Assembly: GCA_945643635.1 (NCBI GenBank)
Contig: CALZFC010000251.1
Span: forward strand, 230,001-294,000
Reading direction: 5' to 3'
DNA length: 64,000 nucleotides
DNA from: Allodiplogaster sudhausi
Taxonomy: Eukaryota; Nematoda; Chromadorea; Rhabditida; Diplogasteridae
The stretch's first letter is position 1, and every line of letters begins with the position of its first letter. Shown here in pieces: positions 35,724 through 47,035 of this stretch. The position numbers and the translations under genes were made by a program. A model generated the notes under the pieces. That model searched no databases. It saw nothing but the letters and a program-made list of their open reading frames with translations, and had not been told where the DNA came from.

Positions 35724-37030
35724 ATATACGCATATATGACGCGATTTGCGAGAGTATCAAAATGGCAGGGGACCCGGCAAAATTAGATTTCGCTCAAAAG
35801 CTCTTTATAGGTACTTTTTAACACGGCGAAACGATTGAAATGGGTCCGGGAGTCTGAAAATGCCATTTTGGCGAGTTGTACGAGATTTAAAATTCGAGAG
35901 CTCGGAGAGACATGCCGAGATGACCTCACATTCGCATTCGCAGATTCGCGCACAATAAAGCAATATTTATAAAAATTTTACCATAAATAAAGAAAATATT
36001 GCTTTAGAATTCTATTCAAGTAGAATTTTGAAATATTCAATTTCAAAGTAGCTGTGGCCTCTAGACTTTGGAGAGGCGTCGTTATCTTATATGACATTTT
36101 ATCATGGGTTTTCTATCTAAATTCGTAGAGCTGAAAATTCTCTTTCGAATGAGCTTTTGGATGTCAGATATCGACGAGCTCTTTAACGTTTCCCAGTCCT
36201 TAAACTGTCGAATTCATCGCCTGCGCAGCATTTCTTAGGGTTATGTTAGGGCACGTCATAATAAACGCATCTTTAGGATACCTCGAGACACGCATAGAGT
36301 ATTGCGTAGCTGTTTGACTTGCAATCATTACGTCCCAGGTTCGATTCCCTGGGGAGGCGAGATGTTTTGAACGTTAATGAAATTCTTTCTTTTGCATTTA
36401 AATTGCATTTATAGCCTTAAAAGTGAATTCCCTCGGCTGCCTTTCGACAGATTATCGATTGAGTTGACTTTCGGGGTGGGAATCGCCCATACAAAGTTCG
36501 CGTCGCTCCGCAGGCGCTGAACCCCGCGCATTTCAACAGTTTAAGGACTGGGAAACATTAAAGAGCTCGTCGATATCTGGCATACGAGAGCTCATTCGAA
36601 AGAGAATTTTCGGCTCTACAAAATGAGATAGAAATCCCATGATAAAATACCATATAAGATAACGACGCCTCTCCAACGTCTAGAGGCCACAGCGGCTCTA
36701 AAATTGAATATTTTAAAATTCTACTTGAACCGCTTTCTAAAGCAATATCTTCTCTATTTATGGCAAAAATTTCACAAATACTGCTTTATTGTGCGCGAAT
36801 TTGCGATCGCGAAGGTGCGCACATCTCGGCTGGCCTCATCGAGCACTCGAATTTTATATCTCGCATAGCTCGCCAAAATGGCGTTTTCAGACTTCCGGAC
36901 CCATTCCAATCGTTTCGTCGTATTAAAAAGTACCTATAATGAGCTTTTGAGCGAAATCTAATTTTGCCGGGTCCCCGGCTCTTTAGATCCCTTGCGATTC
37001 TCTCGCAAATCGCGTCATATATAAATTATA
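35724..37030. mobile_element. 1.3-kb fold-back element with tRNA-like core
   Basis: Arms of about 490 bp (35724 to about 36215 and about 36540 to 37030) are imperfect reverse complements. GACGCGATTTGCGAGAG is mirrored by CTCTCGCAAATCGCGTC, and CGACGAGCTCTTTAACGTTT by its counterpart at 36555. The 320-bp spacer includes a tRNA-like B-box region (36335-36362). No coding frame. A diverged relative with the same arm sequence is at 39434-40245, so this is a family, not a chance palindrome. Confidence 0.82.
36296..36362 (+). pseudogene. Degenerate tRNA-like sequence (SINE-type head)
   Basis: TCCCAGGTTCGATTCCCTGG followed by GGAGGCG matches a tRNA T-arm (B box GGTTCGATTCC) and 3' acceptor strand, with one extra C after the T-loop. 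Upstream, TGACTTGCAATCA can form a short stem with a seven-base loop whose central triplet is TGC. The D-arm and the 5' acceptor strand are not convincing, so this is a relic or a tRNA-derived promoter and not a functional tRNA gene. Confidence 0.5.
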
Positions 37031-37110
37031 TACTTAAAAAAAAACAACGATACATAAAACTGAAGAAAATAGCTAATTCTAAGCGTCGTTTTTACTTTCT
37101 TTTCAAATAG

Positions 37111-37640
37111 GAATTCAATGGTGATCTCTAGGGCTTTCTTGCCGAGTCGAAGTCGAGCGCAAACAGTAAAACAGGTTAGAGAATGAATTCATATATGAGG
37201 GGCATGCGAGTGTTCAAAATATTGAATGGAATCCACAGCCTTTTACCAGTACGGCTTTTTCAAATCATCCATGTTTTTTCCACAGCTGAATTCGTGCACC
37301 GCTTTCCTGCTCGAGAACACAGGCAAAAATCATCCAGCTGGCGATGATGGACGAGTCGTCCATCATCGCCAGCTGGATGGCCAGTGCCGCGCGAGCCGTG
37401 CGAACAATACCTGCCGTTGAAATTTATGGTAAGTCGTTCTTTTGTTGCATATTGTATTATTATACTTTTACAGGAAAAATTCTGACATTTCCAAGGGAAT
37501 GTTTCTGACCTCTTTTTTTTGCAGATGGGAGGTCGTTTCTACGAGGAAGCGAGTGGCGTCTTTTACGTCTGAGACATTGAGTACCTCGACGAAGCAGAAG
37601 AGCTCCTTGCTATCCAAACTATCGAATTCGAGTGCTTAAC
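37111..37640 (+). pseudogene. Exon-like fragments around a palindrome, unrecognised gene
   Basis: 37111-37174 has acceptor AAATAG, an open frame with VISRAFLPSRSRAQTVKQ and donor CAG|GTTAGA. The segment from 37288 to 37431 is open in one frame before the palindrome at 37331-37379 and in another after it (RAVRTIPAVEIY), ending at G|GTAAG. 37535-37640 encodes GRFYEEASGVFYV, then TGA, then DIEYLDEAEELLAIQTIEF in the same frame. It looks like a decaying gene with one nonsense codon and a small inversion or fold-back event. Identity unknown. Confidence 0.35.
37331..37379. repeat. 49-bp perfect palindrome
   Basis: Twenty-four-base arms that are exact reverse complements around a single central G at 37355. 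The left arm begins CATCCAGCTGGCGATGATGG. It lies within an exon-like segment and is GC-richer than its surroundings. Confidence 0.95.
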
Positions 37641-38094
37641 ACCTTTGATTACGTCCGAAATTGATGATCAAATGAAATATGTTAAATTTTTGTATATCTT
37701 AAAATCATTTGCTTACTCTATTTTAATCAGTTCCCAATGCCGGGTTCAATTGAAGGCAGGCTCCGTTTGCAATAGAACTTTCGACAAGATGGGTGTTGTC
37801 CTTTACAATCGAGTAATAATTCGTCAAATTGAGATTTTAGACCATAATTAAACTTATTTCTCATAAGTAGTACGTTGGTAGACAACGTAGACGTTCAATC
37901 TGTTGTAAAGATTATTGTTTCTTCGAATCACAAAAAAAAATAGGAATTAAAGAAATGTAAACCTTTCTCAAGTGTCTATGCACTATAGGACGGCCTGAAA
38001 AATAGTACGCGAGAATGATAGTGCCTACTCACAGGATGAATGTGGCAATTAATAATTAGTAATTATTTCTCATTTAATGAATTTAATGCGTTGG

Positions 38095-38290
38095 TTAACC
38101 TCTTCCCCATCGGTGGTGAAAGGGAAAGGCGCTCTGGCGGGATGCTTCACCTCCCTTTCACTTTCCTTGCGGAGATCTCATCGTTACACTCGGTCTGCCG
38201 CCTCTTCACTTTCCTCACTTTCTCGTACAGACACTTTTCTCTTCTTGCCACTTTCTCATTTCTTTCAAGCTATGAACATTTTTTTTATCA
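38095..38290 (+). repeat. Dispersed repeat family copy (AAAGGGAAAGGCG type)
   Basis: Plus-strand copy of the repeat seen inverted at 12840-13200, with GGTGGTGAAAGGGAAAGGCG followed by CCTTTCACTTTCC. The open frames over it are not conserved between copies. Confidence 0.6.
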
Positions 38291-38415
38291 TGATAAAAGC
38301 TTCATCAAATGGCCTTAGCAGCGACGAGCTTGCCCTTAGAACCAAAGGAAAATTTGTAGGAAAAAAATGGGAAAGACGGAGATCGATTTCCTGCCACTGT
38401 GTGTGTCAAGACTCT

Positions 38416-38474
38416 AGACGTCCACGAAAGAGTTCTGATCGGCATTTCGGATGAAGAAGATCGCGAAGGCCTCC
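38416..38474 (+). CDS. Isolated exon-like segment, unknown gene
   Basis: After an acceptor-like CTCTAG the plus strand encodes VHERVLIGISDEEDREGLQ and ends at CAG|GCAAGA, the same GC-donor form seen twice in the PTR gene. The minus strand is also open here, so strand is uncertain. It may belong with the fragments at 37111-37640. Confidence 0.3.
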
Positions 38475-38884
38475 AGGCAAGAGGGGGCCATTGGAAACAA
38501 CATTTGGTACCGGCAAAAATGCTCAAAACAATATGACATTGCATACATTATGAAGTTAAGAAGCCGAGTACTCGATCGCTCATTGTCATTCTGATTGTGA
38601 GTATCGAGCAAATGTTTGTGAGAGAAACGAATTAGTGCCGAGCCATATACATACATACATAGTTCTGTGTCCGGCTGAAAGGTCCTTTCTGTCGAATAGA
38701 AAGAAGCCTTTGCGAATACTTCAATAATCCAGATTTAGTCAAAGTATTGAAATTTACGCGATGTGTATAATTGTTGCAGTAACATGTAAGTCGTCTCGAT
38801 ATATACATAAAAATAATTTTGTTACAATGCACCCGAGGCAATAACTGCATGACCTTTGCGCAAGCGAAGATTGAAACATTTCCC

Positions 38885-39070
38885 TTTTACTTGCCGTTTT
38901 CACTTCTGGCAATCATTTCAGTATCTTTTCATTATTGCTATGTCTCTCTGTCTCTCTCTCTCTCTCTTTGCCTCTCTCTCTGTCTCTCTCACTTTCCCAC
39001 TTTCTCTATCATGACATGTCGATGTTGGAACTGTATTAGCGGCAGTGTCAAGCCACTTGGATTTAAACTA
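38885..39070 (+). promoter_or_regulatory. Upstream flank shared by the two secreted Cys-rich genes
   Basis: CTTTTACTTGCC, a CT tract, GACATGTCGATGTTGGAACTG and GTCAAGCCACTT occur in this order. The same order is found at 46748-47110 (CTTTTGACTTGCC, CT tract, GGCATGTCGAACTGCC, GTCAAGCCATTT). Both blocks sit about 230-260 bases before the respective start codon, so the flank was duplicated with the gene. A promoter role is inferred. Confidence 0.5.
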
Positions 39071-39293
39071 AGCAGGAAGAGTTCGCAAAACATTGTGCCA
39101 AATAAAAGCTGGAGGATCTTCCTTGTGGCCGTTGCTCTGCTTAGTCTCTCTATGATGAGGCCGTTACTCTTCTTATTTTCTCTCTCACTTATGCTGCGAA
39201 GCGACGAATACTTTCCTTAATAAACGGCCAGATGTACATGTTAACTGCTCACTACCTCATAATAGATATCAATATATCTGCTTGCAGATAGCC

Positions 39294-42200
39294 ATGCCGT
39301 CCGTCCGCGTCCTCCTCCTCTCCGTCTTCCTCTCTGCGCTCTGCTCCACTTCGAAGGCGTGTATGGCAATGCAGCCAACCCACCCTTCCCTCACCAGGTA
39401 TGCTACAACGATATTATTTTTTATCCCCATTAAGAGAGGCTCTATGTAAGGGCTTTGCATCTTATTTTGTTTTCACCAACGGAAAATTTCATCATAGTGA
39501 ACTGTGCTCAGTCAACATAAGCATGTTTATTCCAACAAAAGCTTTACAACGACTTAGTAATCTCGCGGAATTTTAGCAAAAAATTATTATCTTTCCAATG
39601 AGCTATAGTATGTCAGATGCCGACGAGGTCTTTTATGTTTCCCGGTCACAATGCTGTTGAAATACTTCAATGCCTGCGCATCGGCATGCACTTTGCTTAT
39701 TGTTAGGCGCTACCCAAGCCGAAATCGCACACCAAGGACGTTCGGATCCCTGCTCCATCTCGTTCGCAGTACGCTAAGTCAACTTCAAAGGGCGCGACAA
39801 TACCTTTCTTCTTAGCTTGCCCTGTCCATATGTAAAAAATACGCTGAAACCGCGTATTTCATCAGTTTCGTGACTGGGAAACAACAAAGACCTGGTCGAT
39901 ATCTGTCATGCTATCGCACGTCGGAAAGATTATTTTTTCTCTACAAACTAAGATATAAAAACCTGCAATTATTTTCCATATAACGGAATGTCGCCTCTCC
40001 AAATTCTAGAGCCCGCTGAGACCATAAAAGCGAATATTTTCTAATTAAATTTAGCAGCTTGATAGAGCAATATCTTGTCTATTTACAGCTAAATTTTCAC
40101 ATATATGGCTTTGTTGTGCGCGAAAGAGCGAACGCGAATGTGCGACCATCCCTGCAAGTGTCACCGGGCTATCGGAATTTAAACCTCGCGCAGCTTGCCA
40201 AAATGGCGATTTCAGACTCCCGGACCCCTTCCAATCGTTTCGCCGTGATATACAAGCTCAAGTCGTCCCTCTCTCTCACTGCTGACCCCGTCCCCCAGCT
40301 CGTATACAAGAATTGTGCCCAGTCTCTCTGCACTCCTCTCAGTTATATCTACAACTACTCTCTCATGCTCGGTCAAGTCCCATCAGCCTGGAAGAAATTG
40401 TTCGAATGCTCTCGTCCAGAACTCCTGATATTTACCTCTTCTGTTATAAACACGGAATTTGCCTCAATTATATGGTCTCCACATCAAATGGGTCTTATTA
40501 GACAACTTGAGCGCATCCAGCACATATTCACTAGATTGTTGTTCCTTCGCTGTACTAATGCATTTGTTCCATTTAGAGAAATTCCTTCCTATTCATGCCG
40601 TCTCTCTCTTTATGAACTGCCATCTCTCTTAGTAAGGCGTACTCAGATTGATCTTGTCTATACCTATAAGCTGCTACATAGTATGATTGATATCCCTATC
40701 AGCAAATTCTTCATTTTCAAGCCCACTAATGGTAGATGCTCTCAGTATTCTTTCCATCTACCTAGAACAAGATTATCGATTGCTGAACATTCGTTCTCTA
40801 TAAGAGTGGCATCATACTATTATAAGCTTCCTCTAATTGCCACATCTTCTACAAATGTCAGGAGCTTTCGAAAAGTAATCTGCTCACTTCCTCTTTTGAA
40901 GCTATTTCAAATTAAGGTTCCCAATCTGTAATTTGATTCCTTATCAGTATTATGGTCAATTTCTAGTCCAATTTTGCTATCTTTCTATTTCAATTTTCCT
41001 TCTCTTGCTAATTACTATTCATGCTAAATTATCCTTATATCGTTATACACATACATTTATAGCAGTCCCCCCTCCCATCAAGCAGCGGCTGATCCCTCGA
41101 TGCTGAGATGTGCACTGCCCGCACATGTATGTCACTGGAGCCTGGTCACCTCCTCGGGACGTCGCGCACCCCGCATGCATACCACACTGGGATCCTGCCA
41201 ACCCCAGTACGGTGTCGAGGAGATCTACTGCTGCCTTCATCCACCCCCCCCCCAACCCTCACCTCTTCATCCATTTACAATAGATCTTTCCCCACTATTT
41301 GTTTTTCTTCTTCCTCTCCACGGATTATTGCATTCCCTTTTCTTCAAAACATTACAGTTGAATCTCGCAATCTTCTCGCTCTTAAGCTCTTAATGTCGTC
41401 ACATCTTAATGATGTATTAAATAAATAAATAAATAAAAATATTCATAAGAAGCTTCATTGATTTCGATCTCAAGTCTCTCTTTTGTCTTCTCCCTGACCA
41501 GGGGTGGCCGGGGGCTGAAAATATCCGGCCGCGGTCCCGGCCCCGGCCCCCAGGGTAGGCCCCGGCCCCGGCTCCCGACGTCGGCCCATCCCCCAAGGTC
41601 GGCCGAGGTCGGCCCGGCCCCGGCCCCCAAGGTCGGCCCCGGCCCCCGTGGTGGCCCCAAAGGAGGCCCCAACCCCAAAGCTAAAAATTGTTCTTAAAAA
41701 AATTCGCGTCTACGGAAAATCCGTCCAAAATTGAGAAAATGCATATGCGCTATACATGTGTAACGCATACTGAATAAAGCGTGGCACATTTCATCATAAA
41801 TTAGCTCATAATTTGTTCAAGTGGGGGTGAACTTCATTTAATTATCCACAGCCCCCAGAGTAGGCCCCGGCCTCGGCCCCCGAGGTCGGCCCCCGCCCCG
41901 GCCCCGGCCCCCGCTCCCGAGCTCATGTACTAGAGGTAGATTTATTAAACTTTTTCCTCTTTTCCGCGCTTCTGACAATACTCTATGACACTCTATTTCT
42001 CATCAGACTGTCTCTCTTCTCAATAGCCTATCAGATAGTGATTTCTCAACCTCAATTTCAACTTTTAAAAATTCTTTGCATGATTGGTTATACGATATAT
42101 CTTTTCCATTGTAATGGTTTTCTGCGAATTATCCTATCCTACTTCATGACACAGCTTTAGCCATTTTAATTTGTTTAGATTAAAAAAAAATTTCCCCGAT

Positions 42201-44319
42201 TTACGTATACATATTTACATTGATTTATAGATCTATCTATGTTTTTTATTATATATACATAAGGGCATGCATATGCCATTGCAATTGTTTCTCATTAAGT
42301 AAGATCTTGCATAAGAATAAAGAAGAATACATGAATAAATACCGTCCATAAGTCTCTCTCATTCTCTTAAATAAAGTTTCAATGTCTTTACATCCAATTT
42401 AGTTTTTAGTTTGTGTTTCTCTTTCTTAAAGGAACTGTCCATGGTGTTTATAAGTCGCTTGTGAAAAACTAACGTGACTATCCCCGCATCATCTTGTAAT
42501 CAGTTTTGGAGTATCCATCATAATAAACTAGACTTTTTGAGTATTTTTCTCTCTACCTCTCTTTACTTCGCTTAAATCTCGATCGTGGCTTGCGAGCTCA
42601 ATGAATGAATGAAAATAAATGTTTAAAAAAGCGACTTATGTAACTCACTCCAATTTGCAGGCCGCCTCCTCTCACAACCACATCTGCGCCCACGACATCA
42701 ACAACCGCATCAACAATGACTACCTCAACAACATTGCCAACAACGACAACGACTACAGCCTCCACAACCACCACGACGACAACCGTGGCCAACATGTGTG
42801 GAGCATGTGCTACCCTCGCCTATAAGGTCTACAAAAACAATTAATTCCTCGTCTTTCGGTATTATTGTGTAACTTTGTATCAACACTCGAAACAATTGCA
42901 CCTGCAGCAGTATGCTATTGCTAATTTTCATACTTTTTTATTGACTAATATGCAGAATTTAACTGTATATATGTAATACAAAGACAAACAAGGTAATAAA
43001 TAGACTCCCGAAGTGGCTGCTTGCGGTACGAACGTCTACGGCACGGACGACAGTCTCTTGATGCAGACGACGACGCCCTGCAAGACGGCAGCGTGCACGA
43101 ACGGAGCGAGGCTGTCTGTCTTTGTCAGTTTTTTTCATTTCCACTGCTAAATTTCACTTCCACGTCTCACTTCGGTGTGCGTAAATAAAGTAAGTAAGTA
43201 AGTTAAATGAAAATAAAAAATAAAAAATAAATACATCACCGCCCACGCCACAATTCGGCCACAAGAATGTTGCATGTTCCCTCGATGATGAGCGCTGTAT
43301 AACGTTTTACGTTATCTTGCTCACAATCAGCCTAAATTATGTTTGGGTGAATATTATCTCACTCAGCCTCTCTCTTCCTCTTCATCACTGTTGCAGCTCT
43401 CTGCGACGACTTTGTACGAAGCGACCGGGCCACTGACATGCTCGTCGACCGCTCCTGCCGAATACCGCGATGGCACCGGCAAGAGCCTTCCGGATGGCGC
43501 GCAGGTCTTCTGCAAAGAGGGTATGTCCTAAAAAAATGTATTCTTGTCCTTTTACTTACCAATGAATAGCACATGAAAAATGTCAATTAAACTATTTTTT
43601 TTAGTGTCGGAATGATTCAGCTAGTTGTACAGACGAATAGATATTTTTATACATCAATAAAATTAATTCAGCTAGTTGTACAGACGAATAGATATTTTTA
43701 TACATCAATAAAATTAGAGTCTATATGTATAAATGAACATGTGGGTAGTTGCGATAATATTTAATACGTGAAAATGCATGCTTTTCCAGACACTTCTTGC
43801 ACTTGCGTAGTCGACTACACGGCAGACCCGAACGCACAGATGTCTACTTTTCTTGAGACCCTTGCCATCGGCAAGTACGGCTGTCCCATCAGGAAATGCT
43901 CCGCCGGCACTACTCTGCGATACGAAGATGTCCGTGATATCGATTAGTAGAGGGATCGATGTATTTCAAACTTATGATACATATGTGTAAGAGACTTATT
44001 ATATTTGTAGGACGCTTATAATAGGTACATATAAAAAACTTATAACATGCGTTTCAAGCTTATAATATGTGTAATTACCAACATCATTACAAACTCGCAG
44101 GTTTATTTTGAATGCGATTCTGAGTAGGCGAATTATAGATAACAAAAGGCAAAAAAAAACGAAACGTCATTTGACTTGAGGACAAGAGCCCTGTTGTCGG
44201 TGGATCGATGACGTGCAATCAGAACCCATGGCGCCGGCTTCGTCGACTCGAACGGCGCGCCCATTAGGAAAGTCAAAGTCGGCTGCTGTCAGTGCATACT
44301 CCATAATACATCAGTACTC
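39294..44319 (+). CDS. Secreted Thr-rich, Cys-rich protein (C6/DUF281-like), gene A
   Basis: Exons 39294-39397, 42661-42826, 43004-43123, 43397-43520, 43790-43929, 44181-about 44319. Exon 1 gives a signal peptide (MPSVRVLLLSVFLSALCST) and ACMAMQPTHPSL. Exon 2 is a mucin-like Thr/Ser/Pro linker ending MCGACATLAYK. Exons 3-5 carry Cys-spaced segments: PCKTAACTNGARLSVF, GPLTCSSTAPAEYRDG, TSCTCVVDY and KYGCPIRKC. The first five exons are phase-consistent and match gene B exon by exon. The last exon starts DKSPVVGGSMTCN, but the conserved GFVDSNGAPI and GCC are in another frame, so a one-base change near 44220-44232 breaks it. It is likely secreted and O-glycosylated; function unknown. Intron 1 is inflated by mobile-element debris. 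Confidence 0.68.
39434..40245. mobile_element. Truncated fold-back element in gene A intron 1
   Basis: It begins TTAAGAGAGGCTCTATGTAA, almost the tip of the 14732 element. From 39590 to 40245 it resembles the spacer-proximal left arm and the right arm of the 35724 element, including an internal palindrome around GACGAGGTCTTTTATGTTTC. It stops at 40245 where retrotransposon sequence starts, so its right tip is missing. Confidence 0.7.
40246..41430 (+). mobile_element. Internally deleted non-LTR retrotransposon fragment
   Basis: An open frame to 40931 starts with an RT N-terminal block (DPVPQLVYKNCAQSL, LMLGQVPSAWKK) and jumps directly to the C-terminal region (IWSPHQMGLIRQLERIQ, RVASYYYKLPL). 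The catalytic RT motifs are absent. The 3' end is a run of AAAT units at 41408-41430. Because the frame continues from the fold-back element (40059), a chimeric open frame of 290 codons exists that is not a real gene. Confidence 0.75.
41510..41935. repeat. CCGGCCCC-type GC-rich low-complexity blocks
   Basis: Two blocks (41515-41690 and 41850-41930) of GGCCCCGGCCCC words with CCCAAGGTCGGCC insertions, separated by ordinary AT-rich DNA. C4 runs on the plus strand mean G4 runs on the minus strand. No gene supported. Confidence 0.85.
41930..42120 (+). mobile_element. Short 3' fragment of another non-LTR retrotransposon
   Basis: The frame reads RFIKLFPLFRASDNTL, stop, then HQTVSLLNSLSDSDF and FKNSLHDWLYDI, which resembles the extreme C-terminus of LINE ORF2 proteins (SRRTxSxxNSLP...F). 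It is broken by a stop and short. Confidence 0.45.
43614..43715 (+). repeat. 51-bp tandem duplication in gene A intron
   Basis: Two adjacent copies of a unit containing GCTAGTTGTACAGACGAATA and ATACATCAATAAAATT, period 51 bases, in the intron 43521-43789. Confidence 0.92.
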
Positions 44320-46000
44320 TATGTTCTCCCGCACTTGTGTCAAACAAAAAGGGCGAGAATTCAAGAATTCAAGACTTGATGGCTCCTTTAAGACGCTGAT
44401 CAAGAAGGGAGAAGACTCTAATGACAGTTTGCCGTCTCAATCCTACTCCTTCTTCCCCGAACGTGACCGCGGACTCCTCAGCAACTTTCTACTCTCCTAT
44501 CTGTTCTGGGGATGACGCTAATTGTAAGTATAGGATGTACATATCCGTCGCATGTACATAGTGCATATGTATGTACATACATATGTCTGTCGTGTTCACC
44601 TGTACAATTTGTAGCTGCTCTAGCTGCTCATCCCCTCTCCTAGTATACATATGTACATACATATTTGTTAGTAATGGCTATGAGTCATCTAGCGGTTCTA
44701 GCCAGGAAGCCCATTATGTCCTTCCTTTCTATCGCTGCGCCTCCCCACCGATGTTTTCCAATTAATTTGTGTACGCTTGCAGAATTTGTTGTTTAAAACA
44801 TTTTTCCTTGTTCTATTTGAAAAATTTGTTTTAACAAAATCGAACTATTAATTTGTTTTAACAAAATCGAACTCAGCATCAAATTTAGTTTTTTGAACAC
44901 TTAAAAAAATGACTTTTATCAACTTCATTTAAAGAAAGTAGTGAATAAGAAGCATGGTTTTTTTAAATGCCATTTATCGATTTAATTCTTAACTGGTTGT
45001 TAATCTCTCGGATCATTAATAAACAATTTAACAAAAAGAGAAATGGTTTTATCGGAACTAGGAGTTTTTCCACAAATAAAGCTTTTTAGAAGAAAGGATG
45101 TTAACTGATACTGCGGTATTTAGATTGATTCGAGGGATGATTTGAGCGACTATAACTTTGGAATCGAGTGTCAGCTGTATGTATTTTCTGCACTCGTAGA
45201 CTGCACGTCAATTTAATTAATCTATTGCAAACATATCGATAAGCATTGAAAATAAAATTAAAAAAAGAACTTTATTTAGACCATTGACACAATCAATTAT
45301 TACTTTTTCGGTCATCATTCATGGTCTAAAGAACGTTTAATATATATATATATATAAAGTCTATTTACAAACAATAAGCCCTGACAATGAGCGAATTTCG
45401 TCTTGCCGGACCATTTATAATCGAATTTACTCGCTCATTTTATCCAAATAAGAAGTTTAAACAGGACTTCGATTATTCACCTCCTTTAAAAAGATACTCC
45501 ACCGGGATGCCTAGTGCGGCTCACGATTTTCCGACTAACATTAATATAAAAAGTTGTAAAATTACATTCTTAACCAGTTTGCGCTCGATGCGCCAGAATC
45601 ATCGAGTACAAACTATTTTTTTCCTGGATTAATTCTGGATACTTCCGGATCTTGCGTATACCGATGTGAATATCTGAAGATGAGGCTGCGATTTTCGTCT
45701 TCTACGCCCGATCCCCAGAGAGAATATCGTGCGAAATTGATGATCAATCGTAATATGTTGCAGCATATCATATGCAAAAAAGTGCATGTATGTATGTACA
45801 TTTTTGCTCATAAGTGTTCGAAAACGCAAAAACAGCCGCTTTTTTAGTCATCTATTTAATTGACTAAATTAATATAACTAACAATATTTTTAGGGTTTGC
45901 CACGACATTCATTTATATGTGTTGGAGGGACAAACTCTTCTAGGAGTCAACAAGATTTTGTTGTTTCTAACAATAAATGGATTTAAGCAATGGCTCCGAA
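44320..46000. other. Intergenic region between genes A and B, first half
   Basis: AT-rich, with two palindromic TACATACATATGT clusters (44560-44585, 44645-44665) and a (TA)n tract at 45343-45356. An isolated 81-codon open frame at 45387-45632 has no splice context, homologue or composition support. No gene assigned. Confidence 0.4.
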
Positions 46001-46004
46001 AGAA

Positions 46005-46160
46005 GACAAAGTACGGCGGAAAAAGTGAGTCCTTAGTGAGCAAAAAAAAACTAGAACGGCGGAAAAAGTGAGCTAGAACGGCGGAAAAAGTGAGTCCTTA
46101 GTGAGCAAAAAAAACTAGAACGGCGGAAGAAGTGAGTCCTTAGTGAGCAAAAAAAAACTA
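46005..46160 (+). repeat. Short minisatellite (about 45-50 bp units)
   Basis: Repeats of ACGGCGGAAAAAGTGAGTCC followed by TTAGTGAGCAAAAAAAACTAG, three to four copies, one lacking its middle. It immediately precedes a diverged copy (46185-46300) of the AAAGGGAAAG repeat family. Confidence 0.88.
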
Positions 46161-46794
46161 TCTCACCTCTTCGGCTGACTTGGTCCATGGTGAGAGGGAA
46201 AGCCACACGATGTTTGAGCTCCACATCACTGCCTTGGCTGAGATCGCCGCGCTCCTCTCGGTCTGCGCTCTTCTCTTCATCTGCAGAGCAGATTAATTGT
46301 GACCCGCCTTTGTCTCCACGCCACTTTCTCATTGCCGTTCAAAGCGATCAACTTTTTTGCCTTCATCCTCCAAGATGCTACTACTACACATTTCACGGCC
46401 ACGAGCAACGATTCGTTACTTGTTATAGTAAGATATATAAGTTAATGCTAACAATTAATGCTAAAATAGTTCAATAAAATGACAAAAATGCACCATAAAT
46501 CGTAACAATTATGCCCGATGGGCCTGATTGCACCTAAGGGAATGAATGGCCAAACTGATCTTTAATATCGATAAAATGCTAAATTACGAATATTAGTCCG
46601 TTTCACATATATTGCTACATATTCTCCATTTAAGCCTTATCTCTTTCTATAGAACTATAGTCCAAACCATGAGCAGGCACTTTCAATTGTCCCTTTCACA
46701 AGAGAACAAGGAAAAGACGCCGTGTTCAAACCAGTCTCTCATTTCCTTTTGACTTGCCACTTTCATTCCTGACAATGGAAGATTTCCTTCACGT

Positions 46795-46843
<49 letters not shown>

Positions 46844-46907
46844 CTCTCTTTTTTTCTCTCTCTTTCTCTCACTCTATCTCTTTCTCTCTCTCTCTCTTTC
46901 TCTACCT

Positions 46908-46956
<49 letters not shown>

Positions 46957-47035
46957 GCTGTCTCTCTCTTTCTCCCTCACTCTTTCTCTGTTTCTTTTGT
47001 TATCTCTCTTTCTTTCTCTCGCTCTCTCTTCCTCA
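46795..47035 (+). repeat. (CT)n tract upstream of gene B
   Basis: About 240 bases of TCTC with T-rich interruptions, inside the duplicated upstream flank of gene B (its gene A equivalent at 38940-39003 is much shorter). Confidence 0.9.

Noticed and set aside
36296..36362. A functional tRNA gene
   Set aside because: Only the T-arm and 3' acceptor strand look right, the T-arm has an extra base and no D-arm or 5' acceptor strand can be drawn.
40059..40931. A 290-codon plus-strand frame as a host gene
   Set aside because: It is a chimera of fold-back arm and retrotransposon remnants lacking catalytic RT motifs.
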